Shown piece by piece: positions 7,633 through 15,450 of a DNA stretch of 29,465 nucleotides; within the stretch, counting starts at the first letter, position 1; every line of letters starts with the position of its first letter. The stretch is from assembly GCA_900547555.1 (NCBI GenBank), contig URHG01000033.1:1-29465 (forward strand). The letters run 5' to 3'. This DNA is from an uncultured Porphyromonadaceae bacterium (GTDB lineage: Bacteria > Bacteroidota > Bacteroidia > Bacteroidales > UBA11471). The notes beneath the pieces were generated by a model that was not told where the DNA came from, did not search any database, and saw only the letters and a program-made list of their open reading frames with translations. Made by a program: the position numbers and the translations under genes.

Positions 7633-10600
7633 TTACGCTTTTGTTATGGCAGCTTGTATGGTGAACGTTTCGAAATCGAGTTCGGCTCCGGCTGCATCTA
7701 ATGTATCGCATAAGGTTATGCTTTCGGCCAGAACTTGTTTGGCGATATAATCTTTATATTCTTCTACTGCCGGATCGGTCTCCTCGTTTCGTGTGAGTTT
7801 CACATGGATTTTGTCGGTAATGTCGAATCCACTCGATTTACGTATGTTCTGTATACGGTTTACCAATTCGCGTGCTATACCTTCTCTGCGTAAATCTTCG
7901 GTTACAGTAATGTCGAGGGCGACAGTGAGACGGCCTTCGTTCGCAACGAGCCAGCCCGGAATATCTTCCGAGATGATTTCCACGTCGCCGATTTCTATGA
8001 CAGCCTGTTGTCCGTCGATGTCGAAAGCGAATTTCTCTTCTTTTTCGAATTGCAGAATGTCTTCTTGCGACATGCCCGTAATTTTTGCGGCTAACTGTTT
8101 CATTATCTTTCCGTAGCGCGGGCCTAATTTTTTGAAATCGGGCTTTACTCGTTTCACCAAAATACCGGCCGCATTGTCGGCGAAGAGCATCTCTTTGACA
8201 TTGACTTCGTTCAGCACGAGTTCTTTTATCGATTCGATGTCTCTTTGTTGTTTTTCGTCGAGAACGGGTATCATAAGAGTCGTGAGCGGCTGACGCACCT
8301 TGATATTGACCTTACGACGGAGAGCCAGTACCATAGATGTTATATCTTGTGCATCTTGCATGCGTTCTTCGAGGTCTTTATCGATAACCGATTCGTCGGC
8401 TGCGGGGAAATTGCTCAGGTGTACCGATTGGGCCGAACGTCCCGTAGCCGATGTCAGGTCGGTATAAAGGCGGTCGGCAAAGAACGGTGCGATAGGAGCC
8501 ATAAGTGCAGCCACCGTTTCGAGACACGTGTAGAGAGTCTGGTAAGCCGAGAGCTTGTCGTTGTCCATATTCCCTCCCCAGAAACGTTTGCGGTTCAAAC
8601 GTACATACCAGTTGCTGAGGTTGTCGTTCACAAAATCGGATATGGCGCGACCGGCTCGTGTCGGTTCGTAATCGGCATAATACCCGTCGACCTCTTTTAC
8701 AAGGCTGTTGAGCAGAGAGATGATCCATCTGTCGATTTCCGGACGTTGCGAAACCGGGATTTCCGGCTCGGCAAAAGTAAAACCGTCGACGTTGGCATAG
8801 AGGGCGAAGAACGAATAGGTGTTATAGAGCGTTCCGAAGAATTTACGACGTACTTCTTCCACGCCGTCGAGATCGAATTTCAGATTGTCCCACGGTGAAG
8901 AATTGGTTATCATGTACCAGCGTAACGGGTCGGAACCGTATTTTTCAATAGCCGAGAACGGGTCGACGGCATTACCGAGCCGTTTCGACATCTTATTGCC
9001 GTTTTTATCGAGAACCAGACCGTTGGATATGACGGTTTTGTATGCCACTTTATCGAAAATCATCGCAGCGATGGCATGGAGCGTAAAGAACCAACCGCGT
9101 GTTTGGTCTACGCCTTCGGCGATGAAGTCGGCCGGATATACATTTCCGCTGTCGAGCAATTCTTTGTTTTCGAACGGGTAATGTATTTGGGCATACGGCA
9201 TCGAGCCAGAGTCGAACCAAACATCGATCAGGTCGCTTTCGCGTTTCATGGGTTTTCCCGATTCCGATACGAGTATAATGTCATCGACGTATGGCCGGTG
9301 CAAGTCTATTTTTTCATAGTTGTCCGGTGTATATACCCCGGGAACGAACCCTTTTTCCTTGTAAGGATTGGTTTTCATGAATCCGGCCGCAATCGATTTT
9401 TCGATTTCTTGGTAGAGTTCTTCAACCGAACCGATACATATTTCCTCGCCGTCTTCCGAACGCCAAATGGGTAGAGGAGTCCCCCAATAACGGGAGCGGC
9501 TCAGATTCCAGTCGTTGAGATTTTCAAGCCATTTCCCGAAACGTCCCGTACCGGTCGATTCGGGTTTCCAATTGATGGTTTTGTTCAGCTCGATCATACG
9601 TTCTTTACAAGCCGTCGAACGGATAAACCAACTGTCGAGCGGATAATAGAGTACGGGTTTATCCGTTCTCCAACAGTGCGGATAATTGTGGACATGTTTC
9701 TCTATTTTGAATGCCTGATTGCCCTGCTTCATCATCATGCAGATGACGATGTCGAGAGATTCGGCTGCCTGTGCAGATTTTTCGTCGTACTTGCCGTCGA
9801 CGGTAAATCGTGGGTCGTAGGCATTCTTTACCCATGCTCCTTGATAGGGAGTGTATTTTTCGACATCGATGCAGGTTTTCACAAAGTTGTCGTCAAGCTC
9901 ATCGAGCAGATAGAATTTTCCCGTCAGATCGACCATCGGGCGAGTTTCTCCTTTTTTGTTTATCATGAAAAGAGATGGGATTCCGGCTGCTTTTGCCACT
10001 TGTGCGTCGTCCGCACCGAATGTCGGAGCAATGTGTACGATACCGGTAGTACCCTCGTCGGTAGTTACATAATCTCCCGGAATAACGCGGAAAGCTTTCT
10101 CGCTTACCGACCAATTCCCGTTTTCATCGACATCAATGGGCTTTACCCACGGTATCAGTTGCTCATATTCCATACCTACGAGATCTGCCCCTTTGTATTC
10201 GGCTACGACTTGGTAAGGAATGAGTTTATCACCCGGTTTGTATGATTCGAGAGCGAGACCGGCTGCTTTGGGATTGAAATGATCGTTGAGCAGCGCTTTG
10301 GCCAGTACGACGGTGATGGGTTCTCCCGTATAGCCGTTGTAAGACCGCACGGCTATATAGTCGATTTTGGGGCCGACACAAAGAGCCGTATTCGAGGGCA
10401 ATGTCCATGGGGTAGTTGTCCATGCAATGAAATAGGGAGTACCCCATGCAGCCATTTCCGGTCGTGGATTTTTCATCTTGAATTGTGCGACGACAGTCGT
10501 GTCTTTTACGTCCCGGTAGCAGCCCGGCTGGTTGAGTTCGTGCGAACTGAGGCCCGTACCGGCTGCCGGAGAATAAGGCTGTATGGTATAACCTTTATAG

Positions 10601-11121
10601 AGAAGACCTTTGCCATAAAGCTGTTTCAATAACCACCAAAGCGTTTCGATATAGCGGTTATCGTATGTGATGTAAGGGTTTTTCATGTCGACCCAATAAC
10701 CCATTTTATGGGTAAGGTCTTCCCATTCTTTGGTGTACTTCATTACATCTTTTCGGCAGGCTGCGTTGTATTCCTCGACCGAAATTTTTTTACCGATGTC
10801 TTCCTTCGTAATACCCAATGCTTTTTCTACCCCCAATTCTACGGGCAGTCCATGAGTGTCCCACCCGGCTTTACGCATGACTTGGAAACCTTTCATCGTT
10901 TTATATCGACAAAAAATGTCTTTGATGGAACGGGCCATGACGTGATGTATACCCGGCATGCCGTTGGCCGAAGGAGGTCCTTCGTAAAAAACGAACGAAG
11001 GCGCGCCTTCTCGTATCTCCAAGCTTTTGTGGAAGACTTGTTCGTCGTCCCATTTTTTCAACACTTCTTTATTTATCGCCGATAAATCGAAATGAGAATA
11101 TTCGGTAAATTTCTTGTCCAT
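7633..11121 (-). CDS. ileS: Isoleucyl-tRNA synthetase, long eukaryote-like type
   Basis: 1162 residues from the ATG at 11121 (MDKKFTEYSHFDL); a start at 11169 is less likely because it precedes the promoter -7 box. The enzyme attaches isoleucine to tRNA-Ile and edits valine. The class I signature appears as PSANGMPGIHH (the HIGH site in variant form), followed by GWDTHGLPVE; the second signature is NKMSKRLGN. A CP1 editing region lies between them (WTTTPWTLPSNTALC). No Cys4 zinc cluster is seen at the C-terminus, and the C-terminal extension is long. Length, KMSKR and the missing zinc fit the eukaryote-like clade of bacterial IleS, some members of which are less sensitive to mupirocin; that last point is inference. 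It has its own promoter and a strong terminator. Confidence 0.98.
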   Translation of the reverse strand: MDKKFTEYSHFDLSAINKEVLKKWDDEQVFHKSLEIREGAPSFVFYEGPPSANGMPGIHHVMARSIKDIFCRYKTMKGFQVMRKAGWDTHGLPVELGVEKALGITKEDIGKKISVEEYNAACRKDVMKYTKEWEDLTHKMGYWVDMKNPYITYDNRYIETLWWLLKQLYGKGLLYKGYTIQPYSPAAGTGLSSHELNQPGCYRDVKDTTVVAQFKMKNPRPEMAAWGTPYFIAWTTTPWTLPSNTALCVGPKIDYIAVRSYNGYTGEPITVVLAKALLNDHFNPKAAGLALESYKPGDKLIPYQVVAEYKGADLVGMEYEQLIPWVKPIDVDENGNWSVSEKAFRVIPGDYVTTDEGTTGIVHIAPTFGADDAQVAKAAGIPSLFMINKKGETRPMVDLTGKFYLLDELDDNFVKTCIDVEKYTPYQGAWVKNAYDPRFTVDGKYDEKSAQAAESLDIVICMMMKQGNQAFKIEKHVHNYPHCWRTDKPVLYYPLDSWFIRSTACKERMIELNKTINWKPESTGTGRFGKWLENLNDWNLSRSRYWGTPLPIWRSEDGEEICIGSVEELYQEIEKSIAAGFMKTNPYKEKGFVPGVYTPDNYEKIDLHRPYVDDIILVSESGKPMKRESDLIDVWFDSGSMPYAQIHYPFENKELLDSGNVYPADFIAEGVDQTRGWFFTLHAIAAMIFDKVAYKTVISNGLVLDKNGNKMSKRLGNAVDPFSAIEKYGSDPLRWYMITNSSPWDNLKFDLDGVEEVRRKFFGTLYNTYSFFALYANVDGFTFAEPEIPVSQRPEIDRWIISLLNSLVKEVDGYYADYEPTRAGRAISDFVNDNLSNWYVRLNRKRFWGGNMDNDKLSAYQTLYTCLETVAALMAPIAPFFADRLYTDLTSATGRSAQSVHLSNFPAADESVIDKDLEERMQDAQDITSMVLALRRKVNIKVRQPLTTLMIPVLDEKQQRDIESIKELVLNEVNVKEMLFADNAAGILVKRVKPDFKKLGPRYGKIMKQLAAKITGMSQEDILQFEKEEKFAFDIDGQQAVIEIGDVEIISEDIPGWLVANEGRLTVALDITVTEDLRREGIARELVNRIQNIRKSSGFDITDKIHVKLTRNEETDPAVEEYKDYIAKQVLAESITLCDTLDAAGAELDFETFTIQAAITKA

Positions 11122-11156
11122 ATTTATCAGAAAATTATGCTTTGTATAAGTCGCTA

Positions 11157-11164
11157 CAAAGATA
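11157..11164 (-). promoter_or_regulatory. Probable -7 box of the ileS promoter
   Basis: TATCTTTG on the minus strand, a match to TAnnTTTG, 36 nt upstream of the chosen start. No clear TTTG -33 box lies 19-21 nt further up, so the call is moderate. No T-box leader is seen. Confidence 0.5.
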
Positions 11165-11285
11165 ATCAAAACATCTGAAATATGAAGTCCCTATTTACAT
11201 ACCTTTTACAAAAGTAAATCATTGCGGTTATAGAAAAGATTTTATATTTGTTACAGGTTTAATCTGTTTAATTGGAGAATAAACT

Positions 11286-11445
11286 TTTGCAAAGTATTTG
11301 GGAGATAGGGGGATTATTATTTAAACAATTCAAATTTTGCAAACGATCAACTTCTTCCTTAGATTTTACAGTATAAAATCTCTATATCTCAAAATGTTAT
11401 CACTAAATATTTTGCTTGTCAGATAAAAATATATATTTTTGCAAA
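11286..11445. repeat. Three TTTGCAAA palindromes in the ileS-gntR intergenic region
   Basis: The 365-bp AT-rich gap between the divergent ileS and gntR holds the 8-bp palindrome TTTGCAAA at 11286-11293, 11336-11343 and 11438-11445. The last one overlaps the -7 box of the gntR promoter. They could be operator sites or simply reflect the local composition of TTTGC-type promoters. No small gene is visible in this gap. Confidence 0.45.
11411..11441 (+). promoter_or_regulatory. Strong Bacteroidetes-type promoter of the gntR-repair operon
   Basis: TTTG (11411-11414), a 19-nt spacer, then TATTTTTG (11434-11441), a full match to the TTTG / TAnnTTTG consensus. The start codon of the GntR gene is about 45 nt downstream. 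Confidence 0.85.
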
Positions 11446-11457
11446 TCATCTGATGAT
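11445..11457. promoter_or_regulatory. Candidate GntR operator, palindrome ATCATCTGATGAT
   Basis: A perfect 6-1-6 palindrome placed where transcription from the promoter should begin and about 30 nt ahead of the gene for a GntR/FadR regulator. Such regulators bind short palindromes with a one- or two-base centre and usually control their own gene. The match is by position and symmetry only. Confidence 0.5.
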
Positions 11458-11485
11458 ATGATGAATAAGAGTAGAAATAAATACT

Positions 11486-12136
11486 ATGATTATACAGAAG
11501 AAGTCTTTGGCAGATATGGTAGCCGAGCAGTTGAGACAACAGATTACGGAAGGAGTTTATACAATCGGGGATAAACTTCCGACCGAACCGGAGTTGATGA
11601 AAACTTTCAAAGTCGGAAGGTCGAGTATCCGTGAAGCGGTAAAATTATTGGTAAATATGGGTGTTGTCCAAGTCCGACAAGGGGCAGGAACATTTGTCGC
11701 CGAAGCATCCGATACGAACGGAGGCAGTATAAATATGAATATCGCCGACCGGACGGAACTCGATGAGGTGAGGAAAATATTGGATATTGCAATCGTGGAG
11801 AAAGCCGTGGCAAGAAGAACAGAAAAAGATATAGAGCGAATGCAGTCCTCCCTTGAAGCAAGAAAGGCAAATGCGAAAGACGGTTTGTTGAAAGAATGTA
11901 TCGAAGCCGACATGAATTTCCATATTGCAATTGCCGATGCTACCCACAATCGAATATTGGCAGACATTTACCGTTCTGCTTCCCTGCATTTGCTTTCGGA
12001 GTTCAATCGTATTTACGATGGTACGGATTGCTTCATAAATTCACAATCTTCTCACGAGAAGTTGTTGAGATACATCATTGCAGGCGATTTGAAGAACGCC
12101 CGGAAGACGGCAACACGGATTGTAGAAGAGCCATAG
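11486..12136 (+). CDS. GntR-family transcriptional regulator, FadR subfamily (FCD domain)
   Basis: 216 residues. The N-terminal winged helix (about 5-72) has LPTEPELMKTFKVGRSSIREAVKLL and the wing VRQGAGTFV. The C-terminal FCD helical domain starts near 90 (LDEVRKILDIAIVEKAVARRT). Likely metal/ligand residues are seen in EADMNFHIAIADATHN and SSHEKLL. FCD regulators sense small acidic metabolites and mostly repress. It heads a plus-strand operon of alkylation-repair genes, 31 nt before the ABM gene, and a palindrome overlaps its own start site. The protein ends rather abruptly at IVEEP, and a one-base shift near the end would give a longer helix (see findings). Confidence 0.93.
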   Translation: MIIQKKSLADMVAEQLRQQITEGVYTIGDKLPTEPELMKTFKVGRSSIREAVKLLVNMGVVQVRQGAGTFVAEASDTNGGSINMNIADRTELDEVRKILDIAIVEKAVARRTEKDIERMQSSLEARKANAKDGLLKECIEADMNFHIAIADATHNRILADIYRSASLHLLSEFNRIYDGTDCFINSQSSHEKLLRYIIAGDLKNARKTATRIVEEP

Positions 12137-12167
12137 AACGAGAAACAACTAAAAATATGACAATCAA

Positions 12168-12566
12168 ATGATAAAGAATACAGAAAACAACAACGGAAAA
12201 GTGGTCGTTCTTTTTGAAGTAACGCCAACGGCAGAGGGTAAAGTGCGCTATCTCGAACTTGCCGCCCAATTAAAACTATTGCTTTCAGATGCAAAAGGTT
12301 TTATTCGTTCCGAACGGTTCAGTAGTCTGAATGAAGAAGGTAAACTGTTGTCTCTGAATGTATGGGAGAACGAAGAAGCCGTTGAAAAGTGGCGTAATGA
12401 ACTTCACCACCGTACGAGCCAATCGGAAGGACGTGAAAGGCTTTTTGAAAATTACCGAATCACCGTCGCTTCCGTCATAAGGGAATATGACGATTCCAAT
12501 CGGAATGAGGCTCCGGCGGACTCTAATGAATATTTCCACAACAAGCAAGCTGATGACCGACCGTAA
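12168..12566 (+). CDS. ABM-fold (antibiotic biosynthesis monooxygenase-like) small protein
   Basis: 132 residues. The pattern KVVVLFEVTPTAEGKVRYLELAAQL ... FIRSERFSSLNEEGKLLSLNVWENEEAVEKWRNELHH fits the ferredoxin-like ABM fold: strand, helix, a strand with ERF, a strand with LSLNVWE, then a helix with W and H. Such proteins are small dimeric oxygenases of quinones or other aromatics, haem-degrading enzymes, or non-enzymatic binders. A tail of about 25 polar residues follows. The gene overlaps the downstream glycosylase by 14 nt, so the two are translated together. A role in removing or sensing a reactive compound would suit the operon, but the substrate is unknown. Confidence 0.85.
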   Translation: MIKNTENNNGKVVVLFEVTPTAEGKVRYLELAAQLKLLLSDAKGFIRSERFSSLNEEGKLLSLNVWENEEAVEKWRNELHHRTSQSEGRERLFENYRITVASVIREYDDSNRNEAPADSNEYFHNKQADDRP

Positions 12567-13245
12567 TATTTTTATCTATGGCGAGACAGAGGTGTCCTAT
12601 TTGAAAAAGCGGGATAAAAAACTTGCCGAGGTAATGGAAAAGGTAGGGCCGATAGAGCGGGAAGTTATTCCCGACTTGTTTGCCGCTTTGGTCAATTCAA
12701 TTATAGGGCAACAGATTTCGACAAAGGCTCACAAGACAATTTGGGACAAGATGGTGGCTACGCTCGGAGAAATAATACCTCACGTTATTGGCCGTTTGAG
12801 CGACAAAGAGTTACAACGATTTGGCATAACGTTCAAAAAAGCGGCATATATCAAATCGGCAGCACAAAAAGTCTTATCGGGTGAACTCGACATTGAATCT
12901 CTTAGGGCAATGTCGGACGAAGAGGTCTGTGCCAAACTTGTAGAACTTGACGGTATAGAAACATGGACAGCCGAAATGCTTATGCTGTTTTCCATGCAAC
13001 GCCGTAATATATTGAGTTTCGGAGACCTCGCCCTTTTGCGGGGTATGCGTATGGTCTATCACCATAAAGTAATAAGCAGACAATTGTTCGACCGATATAA
13101 GAAGCGGTTTTCGCCTTATGCTTCTATTGCAAGTCTCTACTTTTGGGCTGTAGCCGGAGGCGCAATAGAGGGGATGGAAGATTATGCACCGACTAATAAT
13201 AAGTACAATGAAAACAGAAGAAAAGATAAAAGCGGTAAGAAATAG
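12553..13245 (+). CDS. AlkA-like HhH-GPD DNA-3-methyladenine glycosylase (copy 1)
   Basis: 230 residues from the ATG at 12553, chosen because it leaves only a 14-nt overlap with the ABM gene and matches the start of its paralogue at 14782. AlkA-type enzymes excise N-alkylated purines. Seen are NSIIGQQIS (48-56), the helix-hairpin-helix GIETWTA (134-140) and the catalytic Asp of the SFGDLALLRG segment (Asp158). No N-terminal TBP-like domain precedes the core, so it is the short AlkA form. The last 15 residues are polar (Lys/Asn-rich) and overlap the next gene. It shares the block LKKRDKKLA..ME.VGPI with the minus-strand copy, so the two are paralogues. Confidence 0.93.
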   Translation: MTDRNIFIYGETEVSYLKKRDKKLAEVMEKVGPIEREVIPDLFAALVNSIIGQQISTKAHKTIWDKMVATLGEIIPHVIGRLSDKELQRFGITFKKAAYIKSAAQKVLSGELDIESLRAMSDEEVCAKLVELDGIETWTAEMLMLFSMQRRNILSFGDLALLRGMRMVYHHKVISRQLFDRYKKRFSPYASIASLYFWAVAGGAIEGMEDYAPTNNKYNENRRKDKSGKK

Positions 13246-13963
13246 AGATGCAAACTATCGTGGTAAACTTTTCGTTGCCGTCAGGACAACGAAAATCGTC
13301 TGCACACCGGATTGTCCGGCAAAACCTCTGGAAAAGAACATCGTGTTTTATGATACGCTTGAGGAAGCCTTACAAGCCGGATACAGACCATGTAAAATAT
13401 GTATGAAAGAATTTCACAACAATAAAAGGAGCAATATGGAAACTATAAAGATTACACGGTATCAATCGCCCGTGGGCGAGATGCTTGTCGGTTCTTACGG
13501 CGACAAGCTGTGTATTTGCGATTGGGCGGTAGAGAAACGGCGAGGTACGATAGACCGCCGCATACAGCGACATCTGAACGCGAAGTATGAAGAAGGAACT
13601 TCCGACATCATTGAACGGGCAATCGGGGAACTCGAAGAATATTTTGCCGGACACCGTAAGATATTCGACATCCCCGTTGTCTTCACCGGTTCGGAATTTC
13701 AATGTACCGTATGGGAAGAACTGATGAAAATACCCTATGGAACGACCCTGTCTTATGGCGAACTTGCCCGTCGCATCCATAATCCGAAGGCTGTGCGTGC
13801 AGTCGCATCGGCCAATGCCACCAATCCTATCTCTATCTTTGTACCCTGCCATCGGGTAATCGGCAGCAATCATAAACTCACGGGGTACGGAGGCGGTCTC
13901 GATGCAAAAAGGGGATTGTTGGAGTTGGAATGTTTTAAAACGACGGAAACCGGGTTGTGGTAG
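13208..13963 (+). CDS. Ada zinc domain fused to O6-methylguanine-DNA methyltransferase, no AraC domain
   Basis: 251 residues from the ATG at 13208 (38-nt overlap with the glycosylase; an ATG at 13184 is possible). Residues about 1-70 are an Ada N-terminal domain: RTTKIVCTPDCPAKP and YRPCKICMKEF supply the four zinc Cys, one of which in Ada accepts methyl from phosphotriesters. From about residue 77 on is a complete MGMT/Ogt domain with ISIFVPCHRVIG (acceptor Cys) and GYGGGLDAKRGLLELE. The AraC helix-turn-helix that lies between these parts in E. coli Ada is absent, so this protein repairs but has no obvious way to activate transcription. An internal ATG with a good ribosome site could make the MGMT domain alone. 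Confidence 0.94.
   Translation: MKTEEKIKAVRNRDANYRGKLFVAVRTTKIVCTPDCPAKPLEKNIVFYDTLEEALQAGYRPCKICMKEFHNNKRSNMETIKITRYQSPVGEMLVGSYGDKLCICDWAVEKRRGTIDRRIQRHLNAKYEEGTSDIIERAIGELEEYFAGHRKIFDIPVVFTGSEFQCTVWEELMKIPYGTTLSYGELARRIHNPKAVRAVASANATNPISIFVPCHRVIGSNHKLTGYGGGLDAKRGLLELECFKTTETGLW
13424..13438 (+). promoter_or_regulatory. Internal ribosome binding site and start for a stand-alone MGMT product
   Basis: AAAAGGAG (13424-13431), a 4-nt gap, then ATG (13436-13438), in frame with the Ada-MGMT gene at the exact domain junction. Good Shine-Dalgarno sites are otherwise rare in this window. The predicted short product is about 175 residues, the size of a normal Ogt. Confidence 0.6.
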
Positions 13964-13976
13964 ATTCAATTTAAAT

Positions 13977-14036
13977 ACAAAATCACTAAAAGTGCCGTTC
14001 ATGTGGAATGATGAACGGCACTTTTTTGTTTTTCAA
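13977..14036. terminator. Bidirectional terminator between the convergent repair operons (copy A)
   Basis: AAAAGTGCCGTTCA (13988-14001) and TGAACGGCACTTTT (14012-14025) pair perfectly over 14 bp around a 10-nt loop, with T-rich tails on both strands. A diverged direct copy of the entire ~60 bp lies at 16466-16526. Confidence 0.92.
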
Positions 14037-14078
14037 GATTTAGTATTTTAATTAAATACTGCTTTGTTATTTTTCATG

Positions 14079-14780
14079 TCAAAGCAGCATCCATTCTTTG
14101 CATTTTTCTTTGGGAAGGCTACTGGTGGCAATACGAAACATGACACGAGACATTTTTTGTCGGTATTTATCAATAAAGATACTGAGCCGAAAGGGGTCGT
14201 ATTTACCCGCTTCATGCAACATCCACCCTACAGCTTTTTGTACCAGAGGGTGAGAACTTCCCATCAAGGAGAGAGCAAGGCGAAATGTATCTTCAACATT
14301 GCCGTTATGTATAAACGTGTATGTCGCCATCATAGCTATACGGTTGTCCCAAGGCGAATCGCTCTGAGCTAACCGGTACAATATATCGCACGGTTTATCA
14401 TGCAGGTATTCGCCTACGATATAGGGAGAAGAACTGTCTATCAAATCCCAATCGTTTATACAGTTCGTGTGGTTGATGTAGAACTCGAAAATCTCTGCCC
14501 GCTCATATTCGTATCCTTGTTTGAACCTTGTTTTGAGTATGATAAGCGCACACATCCGGTGTTCATGTACTTCCGATAAGAGCAACTGTTCTATCTCATC
14601 CAAACAGATATGGACGTACCGTTCTGCCACTCTCCTTATCTCGGACACTTTAAGGCCTATGAAAAAATCAGACCCCACACATCCTATTCTTTTCGATCCA
14701 GGACTAAAAGCCGTCCGGCTGTCGGCTGCTTTATCCAGTTCGTTTATCAGCTTATGTACCTGTGCAGATAACCGTTCCAT
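14079..14780 (-). CDS. AlkD-like HEAT-repeat DNA alkylation repair glycosylase
   Basis: 233 residues, nearly all helical. The AlkD hallmark appears as CINDWDLIDSSSPYIVGEYL (Trp111, Asp112 and the catalytic-type Asp115); basic helices that would grip the backbone follow (LVQKAVGWMLHEAG). AlkD-type enzymes remove N3- and N7-alkylpurines, including bulky adducts, without flipping the base. The length matches the family. It starts one base after the stop of the second AlkA-like gene and ends about 40 nt before the bidirectional terminator, so it is the last gene of the minus-strand repair operon. Confidence 0.92.
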   Translation of the reverse strand: MERLSAQVHKLINELDKAADSRTAFSPGSKRIGCVGSDFFIGLKVSEIRRVAERYVHICLDEIEQLLLSEVHEHRMCALIILKTRFKQGYEYERAEIFEFYINHTNCINDWDLIDSSSPYIVGEYLHDKPCDILYRLAQSDSPWDNRIAMMATYTFIHNGNVEDTFRLALSLMGSSHPLVQKAVGWMLHEAGKYDPFRLSIFIDKYRQKMSRVMFRIATSSLPKEKCKEWMLL

Positions 14781-14781
14781 T

Positions 14782-15450
14782 TTATAACTCTTTCAATTTA
14801 GGCGATTCGGTTGCGATTAATTTTCTATCGAATGCTGTATACAGATACATAGCAGCCACAGAAGAGTATGGCGACCATTTTCGGCACCGTCGTTTGATCG
14901 CTTCCGGTTTCACATTCCGGGTACGGAAAAGCCACTTGTATGCCGCCAAAAAGGTGGCATCCTCGTATGGAAGCACGTCGGGGCGATTGATTTTATAGAG
15001 ATACATTTTGGCTGTCCAATTCCCTATGCCCTTGATAGCCGTCAAGGATTTTATAATCTCCGCATCGGAAAGTTCTTTGAGCTTTCCGAAATTGAGACTA
15101 CCGTTTTCCACCATGAACGCTATTTGTCGGATACATTCTGCTTTTCTCAAGGAAATACCTATCTTTTTCAATTCATCGACAGACAGCGAGCATATCGTAC
15201 CCGCCGTTATTTCTCCCCGACAAAGGTCTGCTAATCGTCCGATCATCACATCGGCTACCCGGATAGAAAGCATCTGTCCTATAACTTGCTCTATGAAGAA
15301 GAGGAAATCATCTTTGAGGTCAGTATGAGAAAGCGGACCTACCCGCTCTATCAGCCAAGCCAACTTCTTATCTCTCTTTTTAAAAAGAGAAACGGCCTCT
15401 TCATACAATGGAAAGTTTTGTTCCGTCATATTTGTTTCATCTTTTATCAT
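14782..15450 (-). CDS. AlkA-like HhH-GPD DNA glycosylase (copy 2)
   Basis: 222 residues from the ATG at 15450, which touches the stop of the exporter gene; an in-frame ATG at 15429 is an alternative. The helix-hairpin-helix is GIGNWTA (141-147) and the catalytic Asp is in LPYEDATFLAAY (Asp164). Compared with copy 1, the IIGQQIS motif is changed to VIGQMLS, replacing the second Gln and suggesting a different base pocket. The first 60 residues align well with copy 1 (LFKKRDKKLAWLIERVGPL). It lies between an SMR exporter and AlkD with no gaps, so the three are almost certainly one transcript. Confidence 0.92.
   Translation of the reverse strand: MIKDETNMTEQNFPLYEEAVSLFKKRDKKLAWLIERVGPLSHTDLKDDFLFFIEQVIGQMLSIRVADVMIGRLADLCRGEITAGTICSLSVDELKKIGISLRKAECIRQIAFMVENGSLNFGKLKELSDAEIIKSLTAIKGIGNWTAKMYLYKINRPDVLPYEDATFLAAYKWLFRTRNVKPEAIKRRCRKWSPYSSVAAMYLYTAFDRKLIATESPKLKEL

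Noticed and set aside
8245..8898. Long antisense frames opposite ileS (also 9676-10245 and similar)
   Set aside because: They are shadow frames opposite a well-supported synthetase gene, with no motifs or start signals of their own.
11122..11300. T-box leader for ileS
   Set aside because: The leader is short and AT-rich with no T-box sequence or antiterminator pair.
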